NCBI GenBank assembly: GCA_013112585.1
Contig: JABFGH010000002.1
Coordinates: forward strand, 1-64,000
DNA: 64,000 nucleotides
Direction: 5' to 3'
From: Ignavibacteriota bacterium
GTDB taxonomy: Bacteria; Bacteroidota; Ignavibacteria; Ignavibacteriales; Melioribacteraceae
Position 1 is the first letter of the stretch. Each line of letters begins with the position of its first letter. The notes under the pieces are model-generated. The model worked only from the letters and a program-made list of their open reading frames with translations. It had not been told where the DNA came from and made no database searches. This document shows positions 16,944 to 26,115 of this stretch, piece after piece. A program made the translations under genes and the position numbers.

Positions 16944-19265
16944 ATGAAATTATTAAGAACCATTGCTCTTCTTTTAAGCAGTGCTGCAATATTGTTTGCC
17001 CAAACTTCGGAACCGATAGTTAATATTAGAACAAATGATTTAACCGGAATGCCGACCCGCCTGGGTGAAGTTGTAACTATAAGCGGGATTGTAACTGCAT
17101 CAAATCAATTCGGAAATTCGGGACCTGCGAATATTCAAGATATTACAGCCGGTATTTCAATTTATGGGAGCAGTTTTGCTAATGCTGTTTCTATTGGTGA
17201 TTCTGTAACAGTAACGGCAACCGTGGATCAATTCAATGGATTAACCCAGTTAAATATGACGATGGGCTCCCCCTCATTTACAAATCACGGTGCTGCTGTT
17301 GAAGAAGTTGATCCAACAATTGTAACGCTTTCGGATATACTAAATCAAGACTGGAACGGTACTGAATTAATTGAAGGGCTGCTGGTAAGGGTTAATAACG
17401 TTTCAATAAATGGGTCGGGTACTTTTTCCGGCTCGGCAAATTATACTATCACAGACCCAACCGGCTCACTTGATATGAGAATTGATAATGATGTAGCCTC
17501 AATAATTGGAACAGCCATTCCATCGGGAACTGTTGATTTAATTGGTGTCGTTGGTCAATATGATTTTGGTGTTCTTAATTCAGGTTACCAAATTTTACCA
17601 AGATTTATTGAGGATATTGTTACTGAAAATACACCTTTGATACTAACGCCGGTTGTGGCATCTAACGTTACTCCCAATTCATTTACGGTTTATTATAACA
17701 CATTACGAAATGGTGATTCAGAAGTAAGATACGGAGTTACTGCTGCACTGGAATTGGATACAATTAAAATTGCTGAAGATACAACGGTACATGTTATTCC
17801 AATTAGCGGATTGGAAGAACTTACAAAATATTATTACAAAGTTTATTCAACAAATGAAGTTGGAACAAGTGAGAGTGACATATTTTCTGTAACAACCGCG
17901 TCCTCAAATCCTTCTATCGGCGGTATTAATGTTTACTTTAACTATTCAGTTGATAACTCAGTTGCTATCCCCGGAAATGAAGCTCAGGGAAATATTGATT
18001 TTAGAGATAAGTTAATTGAAAGAATAAATGCAGCAACTTATTCAATTGATATGGCTGTTTATAGTTTTTTTGGATTGAACGATGTAGCGAACACGATTGT
18101 TGCCGCTAAGAATAGGGGAGTAAAAGTAAGGGTTGTATATGATGCAAGAAATGTACAGAGTTCAATGCAGATACTGCTCGATAATGGAATTCAAATGAGT
18201 CAGAGACCTAGCTGGCTTAATGGAATTATGCACAATAAATTTGCAATATTTGATGCACGTGACAGCGTAGCAACTAATGACTGGGTTTGGACTGGCTCAT
18301 GGAATTGGACATCATTGGAATTGAACTGGCGAAATAACATAGTTGAAATTAATGATCCTTCATTAGCCCAAACTTATCAGGAAGAATTTGAAGAAATGTG
18401 GGGAAGTGATACCGACACACCTAATTCCTCTAACGCAAAATTTGGATTTGAAAAAACTGATAATACTTCACATTCATTTTCTATCGGCGGAAGAGATGTT
18501 GGACTTTATTTTAGCCCGTCCGATCAAACTGAATCAAAAATTATCAACGCAATAGCTTCTGCAGATTCATCAATATATTTTGCACTGCTTGCGTTTACTA
18601 GTGATGGAATTTTTAACTCGATTGAACAGCGGCATAGTTTGGGTGTGACCGATATTCGTGGAATTATAACAGATGCAAATATTCAGGGATCGGAATTTGC
18701 AAACTTGCAAAACCTTTCCGGATCCGAAGTGTTTGATTTTAATTTTAGCGATAAACTGCATCATAAATATGGAATGGTTGATGCTCCTTATGCCTCTACC
18801 GATCCCACAGTTATTACAGGTTCGCATAATTGGTCTCGAGCTGCAAATGAAAGCAATGATGAAAACACATTAATTATTCATGATGTATATATTGCAAATC
18901 AGTATATGCAGGAATTTAAAAAGAGATACAATGAATTAGGCGGCACAACAGTTTTTAATATTCCGGTTTTAACCTCTGTTGATGATGATGCAATTATTCC
19001 AAGTAAATTGGTTTTAGAACAAAACTATCCTAATCCTTTTAATCCTGTTACAACAATAAGTTTTACATTACCTGCAAGTGAATATGTTGATCTATCAGTA
19101 TATAATTTACTCGGGCAGAAAGTTGCAGTGGTATATTCAGGGGTAGCAAATTCCGGTAAAACAGTTGTGGACTTTAACGCATCAGCATTAAGCAGCGGAA
19201 TTTATTTTTACACACTCTCAACACAAAGTGATTCATTCACTAAAAAATTAATGCTGTTGAAATAG
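16944..19265 (+). CDS. Secreted phospholipase-D-superfamily enzyme with OB-fold-like and FN3 domains and T9SS sorting domain
   Basis: A 773-residue exported enzyme. The signal peptide is 1-20. Residues about 25-225 hold two OB-fold-like units (GEVVTISGIVTAS, VDLIGVVGQYD). An FN3 domain spans about 233-320. Two PLD domains follow, each with an HxKx4D motif: H430-K432-D437, then GSWNW, and H606-K608-D613, then GSHNW. Both motifs are intact, so an active two-site enzyme is expected. The substrate could be nucleic acid or phospholipid; the OB-like units make a nuclease more likely (inference). Residues about 688-773 are a canonical T9SS domain (NYPNPFNPVTTI, SSGIYFYTL). It is the last gene of module A. 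Confidence 0.88.
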   Translation: MKLLRTIALLLSSAAILFAQTSEPIVNIRTNDLTGMPTRLGEVVTISGIVTASNQFGNSGPANIQDITAGISIYGSSFANAVSIGDSVTVTATVDQFNGLTQLNMTMGSPSFTNHGAAVEEVDPTIVTLSDILNQDWNGTELIEGLLVRVNNVSINGSGTFSGSANYTITDPTGSLDMRIDNDVASIIGTAIPSGTVDLIGVVGQYDFGVLNSGYQILPRFIEDIVTENTPLILTPVVASNVTPNSFTVYYNTLRNGDSEVRYGVTAALELDTIKIAEDTTVHVIPISGLEELTKYYYKVYSTNEVGTSESDIFSVTTASSNPSIGGINVYFNYSVDNSVAIPGNEAQGNIDFRDKLIERINAATYSIDMAVYSFFGLNDVANTIVAAKNRGVKVRVVYDARNVQSSMQILLDNGIQMSQRPSWLNGIMHNKFAIFDARDSVATNDWVWTGSWNWTSLELNWRNNIVEINDPSLAQTYQEEFEEMWGSDTDTPNSSNAKFGFEKTDNTSHSFSIGGRDVGLYFSPSDQTESKIINAIASADSSIYFALLAFTSDGIFNSIEQRHSLGVTDIRGIITDANIQGSEFANLQNLSGSEVFDFNFSDKLHHKYGMVDAPYASTDPTVITGSHNWSRAANESNDENTLIIHDVYIANQYMQEFKKRYNELGGTTVFNIPVLTSVDDDAIIPSKLVLEQNYPNPFNPVTTISFTLPASEYVDLSVYNLLGQKVAVVYSGVANSGKTVVDFNASALSSGIYFYTLSTQSDSFTKKLMLLK

Positions 19266-21008
<1,743 letters not shown>

Positions 21009-21013
21009 TAATT

Positions 21014-21424
21014 ATGGAAGAATTATTTATTGAAGTTGTGACTCCATCTAAAACTGCTTACAGTGGCAACATTAAATCTGTTACTGTGCCGGGAACCTTA
21101 GGAAACTTTCAAGTTCTGCATAATCACGCTCCAATTATGAGCTCTTTAGAAATTGGTATTGTAAAAATTGTTGATCCGGAAGGTAAAATTTTAGAGTATT
21201 GCACAAGCGGCGGTACAATAGAAGTCCTTAACAATAAAATTACAGTGCTTGCCGAAAGCTTTGAATCTCCCGATGAAATTGATACGCGACGTGCTGAAGA
21301 GTCTGAAAAGCGAGCGCGTGAACGATTGGCGAGGAAAAGTCAAACTGAGTTTGATTTGGACAGAGCAGAATTTGCATTGCATAGGTCGTTGAATCGACTG
21401 AAGTTTAAGAAGAAGTATTTATAA
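21014..21424 (+). CDS. atpC: F-type ATP synthase epsilon subunit
   Basis: A 136-residue epsilon subunit. The N-terminal beta-sandwich is clear (LFIEVVTPSKTAYSGNIKSVTVPG, then FQVLHNHAPIMSSL), and the C-terminal helical part (residues about 92-134) is Arg/Glu-rich. It regulates the rotor and couples F1 to F0. The gene lies 5 bases after atpD and is followed directly by a strong terminator. Confidence 0.95.
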   Translation: MEELFIEVVTPSKTAYSGNIKSVTVPGTLGNFQVLHNHAPIMSSLEIGIVKIVDPEGKILEYCTSGGTIEVLNNKITVLAESFESPDEIDTRRAEESEKRARERLARKSQTEFDLDRAEFALHRSLNRLKFKKKYL

Positions 21425-21428
21425 ATTG

Positions 21429-21462
21429 AAAGGCTGCTCAAATGGGCAGCCTTTTCTGTTTT
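21429..21462 (+). terminator. Rho-independent terminator of atpDC
   Basis: A 9-bp perfect stem (AAAGGCTGC at 21429-21437, GCAGCCTTT at 21446-21454) with an 8-nt loop, followed by TTCTGTTTTT. It begins five bases after the atpC stop. Confidence 0.9.
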
Positions 21463-21550
21463 TAAAAGCAAATCATAAGAAAAACCATTAGGAAAAATCT
21501 TGAAGGTTTGAAGAAGTCAAACTAAATTTTTAAAAATAACAATCGAATTA

Positions 21551-22183
21551 TCAAAATTCATTAACATACCCATCGCCGGCAATAATATCTCTTAGTGCTT
21601 CATTTGCATCTAAATATTTTTGTACTTTCTCATAGTGCTCAAGTAAATAGTTTATTCTTTCATGCTCACTTTGGTAATTTAGAATATTCTGCTGCTGCTT
21701 TAAGTTTAAGCCTGATTTTTCAGCAAGTTTAAATGACTTGAAATCAGTTTGATCTAAATTTTCCCAAAATGATTTGTCCAAATTAATTTCAGTTTTATCA
21801 AGTAGAAAAGTAAACTTATCCAGCACTTTTTGAAACATAAGATCATCCATCGAAGGTGAGATCGCATCATCAAAAGGAATCACTTCCGCTTCTAAATATC
21901 CTTCGGGGTGCATTTCTGTTGATAGAACTTTAAATCTTGCTCCTCCTTGAATCAATATATCCATGCTTCCGTTTTCGTATGTTTGCAGCGTTTTAACAAC
22001 CTTTACTCTGCAGCCTATGTTTGCAATTTCAAAATCAATTTTTGAGATCAAACCGAATTCTTCATTATGCTCAATACATCGCATTATCATTCGTTTGTAT
22101 CTTTCCTCAAAAATATGCAGCGGATATTTTGCTTCGGGAAACATCACTAGGTTAAGCGGAAATAGTGGTATTTTGGATTTCAT
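21551..22183 (-). CDS. Lon substrate-binding-domain (LON N-terminal) protein
   Basis: A 210-residue stand-alone protein of the LON substrate-binding family. The opening IPLFPLNLVMFPEAKYPLHIFEERYKRMI is characteristic, and GCRVKVVKTLQTYENGSMDILIQGGARFKVL fits the PUA-like fold. There is no AAA+ or protease domain. The C-terminal half is helical. Such proteins are thought to recruit or bind substrates, but their role is not established. It is separated from the superoxide dismutase gene by two hairpins and is probably a single-gene unit. Confidence 0.88.
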   Translation of the reverse strand: MKSKIPLFPLNLVMFPEAKYPLHIFEERYKRMIMRCIEHNEEFGLISKIDFEIANIGCRVKVVKTLQTYENGSMDILIQGGARFKVLSTEMHPEGYLEAEVIPFDDAISPSMDDLMFQKVLDKFTFLLDKTEINLDKSFWENLDQTDFKSFKLAEKSGLNLKQQQNILNYQSEHERINYLLEHYEKVQKYLDANEALRDIIAGDGYVNEF

Positions 22184-22226
22184 GGTTCAATAATTCCAAA
22201 TTTTGTTACTCAATAAAAAATAAAAA

Positions 22227-22260
22227 AATGCCTGAAAGTCAACACATACTTTCAGGCATT
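22227..22260. terminator. Strong hairpin upstream of the Lon-N gene, terminator-like
   Basis: A perfect 13-bp stem (AATGCCTGAAAGT at 22227-22239, ACTTTCAGGCATT at 22248-22260) with an 8-nt loop. On the minus strand it is followed by a long T-rich run, so it can stop any read-through from the superoxide dismutase operon into the Lon-N gene. Confidence 0.75.
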
Positions 22261-22284
22261 AAGAAATTTCCGGTGCTTCGATAC

Positions 22285-22301
22285 GTCCCGCTCTGCGGGA
22301 C
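22285..22301. repeat. Small GC-rich hairpin of REP type
   Basis: GTCCCGC/GCGGGAC with a TCT loop, flanked by CTTCGATAC and CTACTCAGCAACC. The flanks and compact stem resemble repeats scattered in Bacteroidota genomes; only one copy is in this window, so the call is tentative. Confidence 0.35.
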
Positions 22302-22353
22302 TACTCAGCAACCTATCGGGAATTTGAAGTCAATTAGATAATTTAATCAGTCC

Positions 22354-22386
22354 AAAAGCCCAACTTCTAAAAGAAGTTGGGCTTTT
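22354..22386 (-). terminator. Rho-independent terminator of the superoxide dismutase operon
   Basis: A perfect 15-bp stem with a 3-nt loop (arms 22354-22368 and 22372-22386, core AGCCCAACTTCT). It starts six bases past the end of the sod gene on the minus strand, and its arm ends in TTTT. Confidence 0.88.
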
Positions 22387-22392
22387 AAAACT

Positions 22393-23121
22393 TTATTTTA
22401 CTTCTTTAAATCTGCGTGCAACTTCATCCCAATTGATCACATTATAAAATGCGCTAACGTAGTCAGGTCTTCTGTTTTGATAATTTAAATAGTAGGCATG
22501 TTCCCAAACATCAATACCTAAAATTGGTGTACCGTGTACATCTGTTAAATCCATAAGAGGATTATCTTGATTTGGTGTTGATGTAACAACTAATTTACCG
22601 TCACTAACAACTAACCAAGCCCACCCTGAACCGAAGCGTGTAGCTGCAGCATCAGAAAATTGCTTCTTGAAATTATCAAATGAACCGAAAGTAGAATCGA
22701 TTGCATCAGCTAAATCGCCGGATGGATTTCCACCGCCGTTCGGACTCATCACGGTCCAGAATAATGAATGATTGTAATGACCGCCGCCGTTATTTCTAAC
22801 AGCAGTAGGGTATTTAGAAATATTCTTCATCAAATCTTCGAGTGATAAATTTTCCAGTTCTGTTCCTTCAACTGCTCCGTTTAAATTTGATACATATCCG
22901 GCATGGTGTTTACCATGGTGTATTTCCATTGTTCTTGCGTCAATATTTGGTTCTAATGCATTAAAGTCATAAGGCAGTTTTGGTAGTTCAAATTTAGCCA
23001 TTGTGTATTCACTCCTTTTTTTTGTTTTAAATAGTTCATTATTTGTAATTGCTTCAACCTTACTAAGTCCGCCTGCAATGGGCAATAAACCCATTGACAA
23101 TAAAAAGTTCCGTCTTTTCAT
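22393..23121 (-). CDS. sodA: Superoxide dismutase (Mn/Fe family) with optional Tat-type signal peptide
   Basis: A 242-residue form starts at 23121. It opens with a twin-arginine-like signal ([17 protein letters not shown]). A second ATG at 23001 (residue 41) gives a standard 202-residue cytosolic enzyme beginning [14 protein letters not shown]. Both starts have good ribosome-binding sites: GGAGG at 23121 and AAAGGAG at 23001. Metal ligands are His68, His118, Asp204 and His208. Gln185 in TPNQDNPL and GGGHYNHS point to the Mn type. The enzyme converts superoxide to peroxide and oxygen. It is the last gene of an Rrf2-led operon, 32 bases after the Fe-S carrier gene. Whether both forms are made is not known. 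Confidence 0.94.
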   Translation of the reverse strand: MKRRNFLLSMGLLPIAGGLSKVEAITNNELFKTKKRSEYTMAKFELPKLPYDFNALEPNIDARTMEIHHGKHHAGYVSNLNGAVEGTELENLSLEDLMKNISKYPTAVRNNGGGHYNHSLFWTVMSPNGGGNPSGDLADAIDSTFGSFDNFKKQFSDAAATRFGSGWAWLVVSDGKLVVTSTPNQDNPLMDLTDVHGTPILGIDVWEHAYYLNYQNRRPDYVSAFYNVINWDEVARRFKEVK

Positions 23122-23153
23122 TACAATCCTCCATCAATCATAAATCATATTAT

Positions 23154-23507
23154 TTATACACCGAAAGACTCGCCGCATCCGCATGTTTTATTGGCATTGG
23201 GGTTGTTAAAAATAAAGCCTTTCCCATTTAAGCCGTCGCTGTAATCTAATTCCGTACCGGTTAAATAGAACAAACTTTTACCGTCAACAAAAAGTTTAAC
23301 ATCTTCATAATTAATAATTGTATCGCCATCTTTCTGTTCGCCGTCAAAACCAAGGTGATATGTCATGCCCGAACAGCCGCCTCCTTTTACGCCTATTCTT
23401 AAACCGTAATCATTGGGAATATCATTCTCAGCCATAATTTGTTTAATTTGGGCTGCTGCTTTTTCGGTAATTTTAATATCACTGCTTACATCTTGTAGTG
23501 AATTCAT
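23154..23507 (-). CDS. A-type iron-sulfur carrier (IscA/ErpA/SufA family)
   Basis: A 117-residue HesB-fold protein. The three cluster-binding cysteines are present: Cys45 in GGGCSGMTY, and Cys109 and Cys111 in TCGCGESF. Proteins of this family receive and hand on [2Fe-2S] or [4Fe-4S] clusters. I cannot tell which family member it is. It lies 4 bases after the unknown 106-aa gene and 32 bases before sodA, within an Rrf2-regulated operon. No other suf or isc genes are in the window. Confidence 0.92.
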   Translation of the reverse strand: MNSLQDVSSDIKITEKAAAQIKQIMAENDIPNDYGLRIGVKGGGCSGMTYHLGFDGEQKDGDTIINYEDVKLFVDGKSLFYLTGTELDYSDGLNGKGFIFNNPNANKTCGCGESFGV

Positions 23508-23511
23508 CTAA

Positions 23512-23832
23512 TTAACCTTCCTCTTTAATTTTTTCTTCTTCGTTTTCTATCTGCTTTTCTAAATGAAAATCTACACGCCATGAATTATTACTGATTTTTG
23601 TTAATTCATTATTATTTTCAAGTTGTTCAATTAAATCTTGGGCTAACTGCTCCGCCATCTTATAAGTAATGGGTTTTTCCTTGTATGCAAAGTAACTTGT
23701 TAGAGCAAATTGTATATCCCTAAAAAAAATATTTGAATTAAAAAATATTGGATATTTTTCATTCATAAATTTTAAGAATAACTCTTTTTCATCATAGAGA
23801 ATTTGGTGGGGACTGAATCCGTTGTTTTTCAT
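23512..23832 (-). CDS. Unknown 106-aa protein of the redox operon
   Basis: I do not recognise the family. The product is soluble and helix-rich with a Glu/Lys-rich tail (EKQIENEEEKIKEEG), and has no cysteines or signal peptide. The N-terminal half is aromatic (KYPIFFNSNIFFRDIQFALTSYFAYKE). It sits between the Rrf2 regulator (3 bases) and the A-type carrier (4 bases), so it must be co-expressed with them. A role in Fe-S or oxidative-stress physiology is inferred from position only. Confidence 0.75.
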   Translation of the reverse strand: MKNNGFSPHQILYDEKELFLKFMNEKYPIFFNSNIFFRDIQFALTSYFAYKEKPITYKMAEQLAQDLIEQLENNNELTKISNNSWRVDFHLEKQIENEEEKIKEEG

Positions 23833-23835
23833 TTT

Positions 23836-24246
23836 CTACTCAATTATTTCCATTAAAGTTGTTGATTTAAGTATTTCATTTATTTTATTCTGCATTTTAT
23901 TTAGCGGGTCTTTAATGCAGCAGTTTTCATATCTAGCACAATCATTTATTGTTGGATTTTCTACCATGCAGTCAGTCAACTGAATGCTTTGATCAACGGC
24001 TGCAATTAAATCTGTAATAAAAAGTTTATTTAATGAAACATCTAACAAGTAACCCCCTTTATTACCTTGTACTGATTTTATGATTCCATTTTTAACCAAT
24101 TTTTGAAGTATCTTCGCTAATAAATCATAAGGAATATTTTCATTCTCTGCAATTTCTCGTGCGGTTAAACTTCCCTTACTGCTGTTCTCGTTTATATATT
24201 TTATCGCGAGTAGTGAGTACTCGACTGATTTAGCTATTTTTAACAT
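23836..24246 (-). CDS. Rrf2-family transcriptional regulator with candidate Fe-S cysteines
   Basis: A 136-residue winged-helix regulator. The N-terminus (LKIAKSVEYSLLAIKYI) and the DNA-recognition region (LTAREIAENENIPYDLLAKILQKLVKNGIIKSVQGNKGGYLL) are typical of Rrf2. Cysteines at 93, 103, 109 and 110 lie in the loop where IscR and NsrR hold a cluster, so a redox- or Fe-S-sensing role is likely. It heads an operon with an unknown protein, an A-type carrier and sodA. Its own promoter overlaps a palindrome (24252-24272), suggesting autoregulation. There is no obvious Shine-Dalgarno before the ATG. Confidence 0.9.
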   Translation of the reverse strand: MLKIAKSVEYSLLAIKYINENSSKGSLTAREIAENENIPYDLLAKILQKLVKNGIIKSVQGNKGGYLLDVSLNKLFITDLIAAVDQSIQLTDCMVENPTINDCARYENCCIKDPLNKMQNKINEILKSTTLMEIIE

Positions 24247-24251
24247 TACAT

Positions 24252-24272
24252 ATACGACTAATTTTGTCGTAT
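24252..24272. promoter_or_regulatory. Palindromic operator at the start of the Rrf2 operon
   Basis: Perfect 7-bp arms ATACGAC (24252-24258) and GTCGTAT (24266-24272) flank a 7-bp AT-rich centre. Its core, GACTAATTTTGTC, differs at one position from the type-1 IscR core as I recall it (GACTRWWWYAGTC). The site touches the -10 element and covers the predicted start of transcription, so a bound regulator would block initiation. Confidence 0.7.
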
Positions 24273-24273
24273 T

Positions 24274-24302
24274 AAACTAATGAATCATTTTATTTTTGTC
24301 AA
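24274..24302 (-). promoter_or_regulatory. Sigma-70-like promoter of the Rrf2 redox operon
   Basis: On the minus strand TTGACA (24302-24297), a 17-base spacer and TAGTTT (24279-24274). The -35 is a perfect match and the spacing ideal; the -10 is weak. Transcription would begin near 24267, about 20 bases before the Rrf2 start codon. Confidence 0.6.
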
Positions 24303-24402
24303 GTAAATGAAAAACTAAATGTATATAAGGTTAGAACAAAAAAAATATATTTGAAAAATTATCGTTACAAGTATGGTCAATTTTGAAAAAATTATTTTAA
24401 AG

Positions 24403-24529
24403 TCGTTAAAACGATTATGTAAATTATTTGCTTTTTGCTTCTATCCCCACGATTGAAATCGTGGGTTAATGCGTTTTTCTACATTTAACACTGTCTCTTA
24501 AGCTCATGGTTAATGGTAATAAAGGAAAA
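24403..24529. repeat. REP-like element related to the one at 10.3-10.4 kb
   Basis: It contains TCGTT/AACGA at 24403-24414, a tight hairpin CCCACGATT/AATCGTGGG with a 2-nt loop at 24446-24465 followed by TTAATG, and a GGTTAATGGTAATAAA stretch from 24508. The first element resembles the AACGGTT/AACCGTT hairpin, the second the CCCACGA hairpin, and the third the flank at 10401-10422. The parts are the same, the order differs. Confidence 0.5.
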
Positions 24530-24559
24530 ATAAAAAAGCCCCGGTATTATTCGGGGCTT
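24530..24559 (-). terminator. Rho-independent terminator of the nuo operon
   Basis: An 8-bp stem (AAGCCCCG at 24536-24543, CGGGGCTT at 24552-24559) followed on the minus strand by TTTTATTTTT. It lies about 30 bases after the nuoN stop. Confidence 0.9.
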
Positions 24560-24591
24560 AAAAATTTCAAAAATTATAAGTAGTAAAAAAA

Positions 24592-26106
24592 CTACAATCC
24601 CAATATCTGAACACATCTTTTTGCAAAATCAACGACAGGTCCAAAGTATACACCGAAGATTAAAACCGGTGCCAGCATAAAAATAATAAAAATTATATTT
24701 GGTCGGATAACTGAAACTGTTTGAGTTTCTACAGTTGATTTGGTTAAGAACATATGTTTCAGAACTCTGATGTAGTAGTAGAGTGCAATCACTGTATTTA
24801 GTAAAGCTATAATTGCAACAGTAATCATTTGTGCATCAACAAGTGCAATAAATAGGTAAAGCTTTCCAATAAATCCGGCTGTAGGCGGCAGACCAATTAA
24901 GGCGACCATAAATAATGTAAGTGCCACACCGAGGAACGGGGAAGTGTAACCAAGTCCGTTATAATCGTCTATTTCTTCCGAACCGGTTTTATTTGCAATT
25001 AACATTACAATAAAAAATGCGCCGAGGTTCATAAATAAATAGAAGAAGAAATATATAAGTACTGCAACTAAACCTTGATTAGAAAGTACGGCTACACCCA
25101 GCAGCATATAACCGGCATGAGCAATACTTGAATATGCCAGCATTCTTTTAATATTATTCTGCCAAAGTGCCGTTAAATTGCCGAGTGTCATTGTAAGAAT
25201 TGAAACTAAAATTAATAATGAATGCCAATCAAACACACTTAATATTTCCCAATATCCTAAACTATCATCGGATGTAACAAATGCAGATTTTATAAACCTT
25301 ACAAGTAGTGCAAACCCGGCAGCCTTACTTGCAACTGAAAGGTAAGCTGTGATACTGATCGGTGCACCTTCGTAAACATCAGGTGTCCAAAAATGAAATG
25401 GTACAGAGGAAATTTTGTAACCTATACCGGCAAAAATGAGAATTGATGCGAAGGAAAGAGTTAAGTGATTAATTTGATGTGACGCCAGGAAAGTATTTAT
25501 TTCATACAGATTAGTAGTGCCTGATAGACCGTAAAATATTGAAATTCCGAATAACATTAATCCCGATGAAGTTGCACCGTAGATAAGATATTTTAATGAA
25601 GCTTCGCTGTTACGAGTGCGCAGTTTTGAAAAACCGGCTAAAACATAAGATGATAGTGATAGAAGTTCCAAGGCTACATAAATAAGTATTAGATCGGAAG
25701 CAGAAGAGAGGAAGAACATTCCTAAAATCATTCCGAAAATAAGAGCGTAATACTCGCCCAGGTTTTTTTCTGATTTTTTAATTTCATCGGAAACGTAAGA
25801 AAAGTAAACGAGAATAAATGAAGAAATAATAATTATCAATTTGAAGAAAGCGCCGAATGCATCTACGGTAACCATTCCTTTACGCGATAAATAAACATCG
25901 GAAAAGGGGAATGCGTAACCGGTATTGGTAACTTGAAGTATAACCTGAACACTTGCAATAATTAATCCGGCAAGGGCTAAAAAGGGAATTAAGGCTTTGT
26001 TCTTATCAAAAATTAAGTCCGCAACAACAATCAATAACAGAAAAACTGAGATAGTAATTTCCGGTTGAATCAGACTTAGCGATGAATAAAGATTTTCGTA
26101 ATTCAT
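24592..26106 (-). CDS. nuoN: NADH-quinone oxidoreductase (complex I) subunit N
   Basis: A 504-residue antiporter-like membrane subunit with about 14 transmembrane helices. Typical segments are YVALELLSLSSYVLAGF, VPFHFWTPDVYEGAP and KRMLAYSSIAHAGYMLLG, which hold the conserved Glu and Lys residues of the proton half-channels. It is the last gene of the eleven-gene nuo operon and lies 9 bases after nuoM. Confidence 0.96.
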   Translation of the reverse strand: MNYENLYSSLSLIQPEITISVFLLLIVVADLIFDKNKALIPFLALAGLIIASVQVILQVTNTGYAFPFSDVYLSRKGMVTVDAFGAFFKLIIIISSFILVYFSYVSDEIKKSEKNLGEYYALIFGMILGMFFLSSASDLILIYVALELLSLSSYVLAGFSKLRTRNSEASLKYLIYGATSSGLMLFGISIFYGLSGTTNLYEINTFLASHQINHLTLSFASILIFAGIGYKISSVPFHFWTPDVYEGAPISITAYLSVASKAAGFALLVRFIKSAFVTSDDSLGYWEILSVFDWHSLLILVSILTMTLGNLTALWQNNIKRMLAYSSIAHAGYMLLGVAVLSNQGLVAVLIYFFFYLFMNLGAFFIVMLIANKTGSEEIDDYNGLGYTSPFLGVALTLFMVALIGLPPTAGFIGKLYLFIALVDAQMITVAIIALLNTVIALYYYIRVLKHMFLTKSTVETQTVSVIRPNIIFIIFMLAPVLIFGVYFGPVVDFAKRCVQILGL

Positions 26107-26115
26107 ATTAACTTA

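Larger units (their letters stand above)
24247..24591. other. 345-bp gap between the nuo operon end and the Rrf2 operon
   Basis: From right to left on the minus strand: the nuo operon ends at 24592 and has its terminator at 24536-24559. A REP-like region at 24403-24529 follows. From 24400 down to 24303 there is AT-rich sequence with no feature I recognise. The Rrf2 promoter and operator occupy 24252-24302. No gene is seen. Confidence 0.7.
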
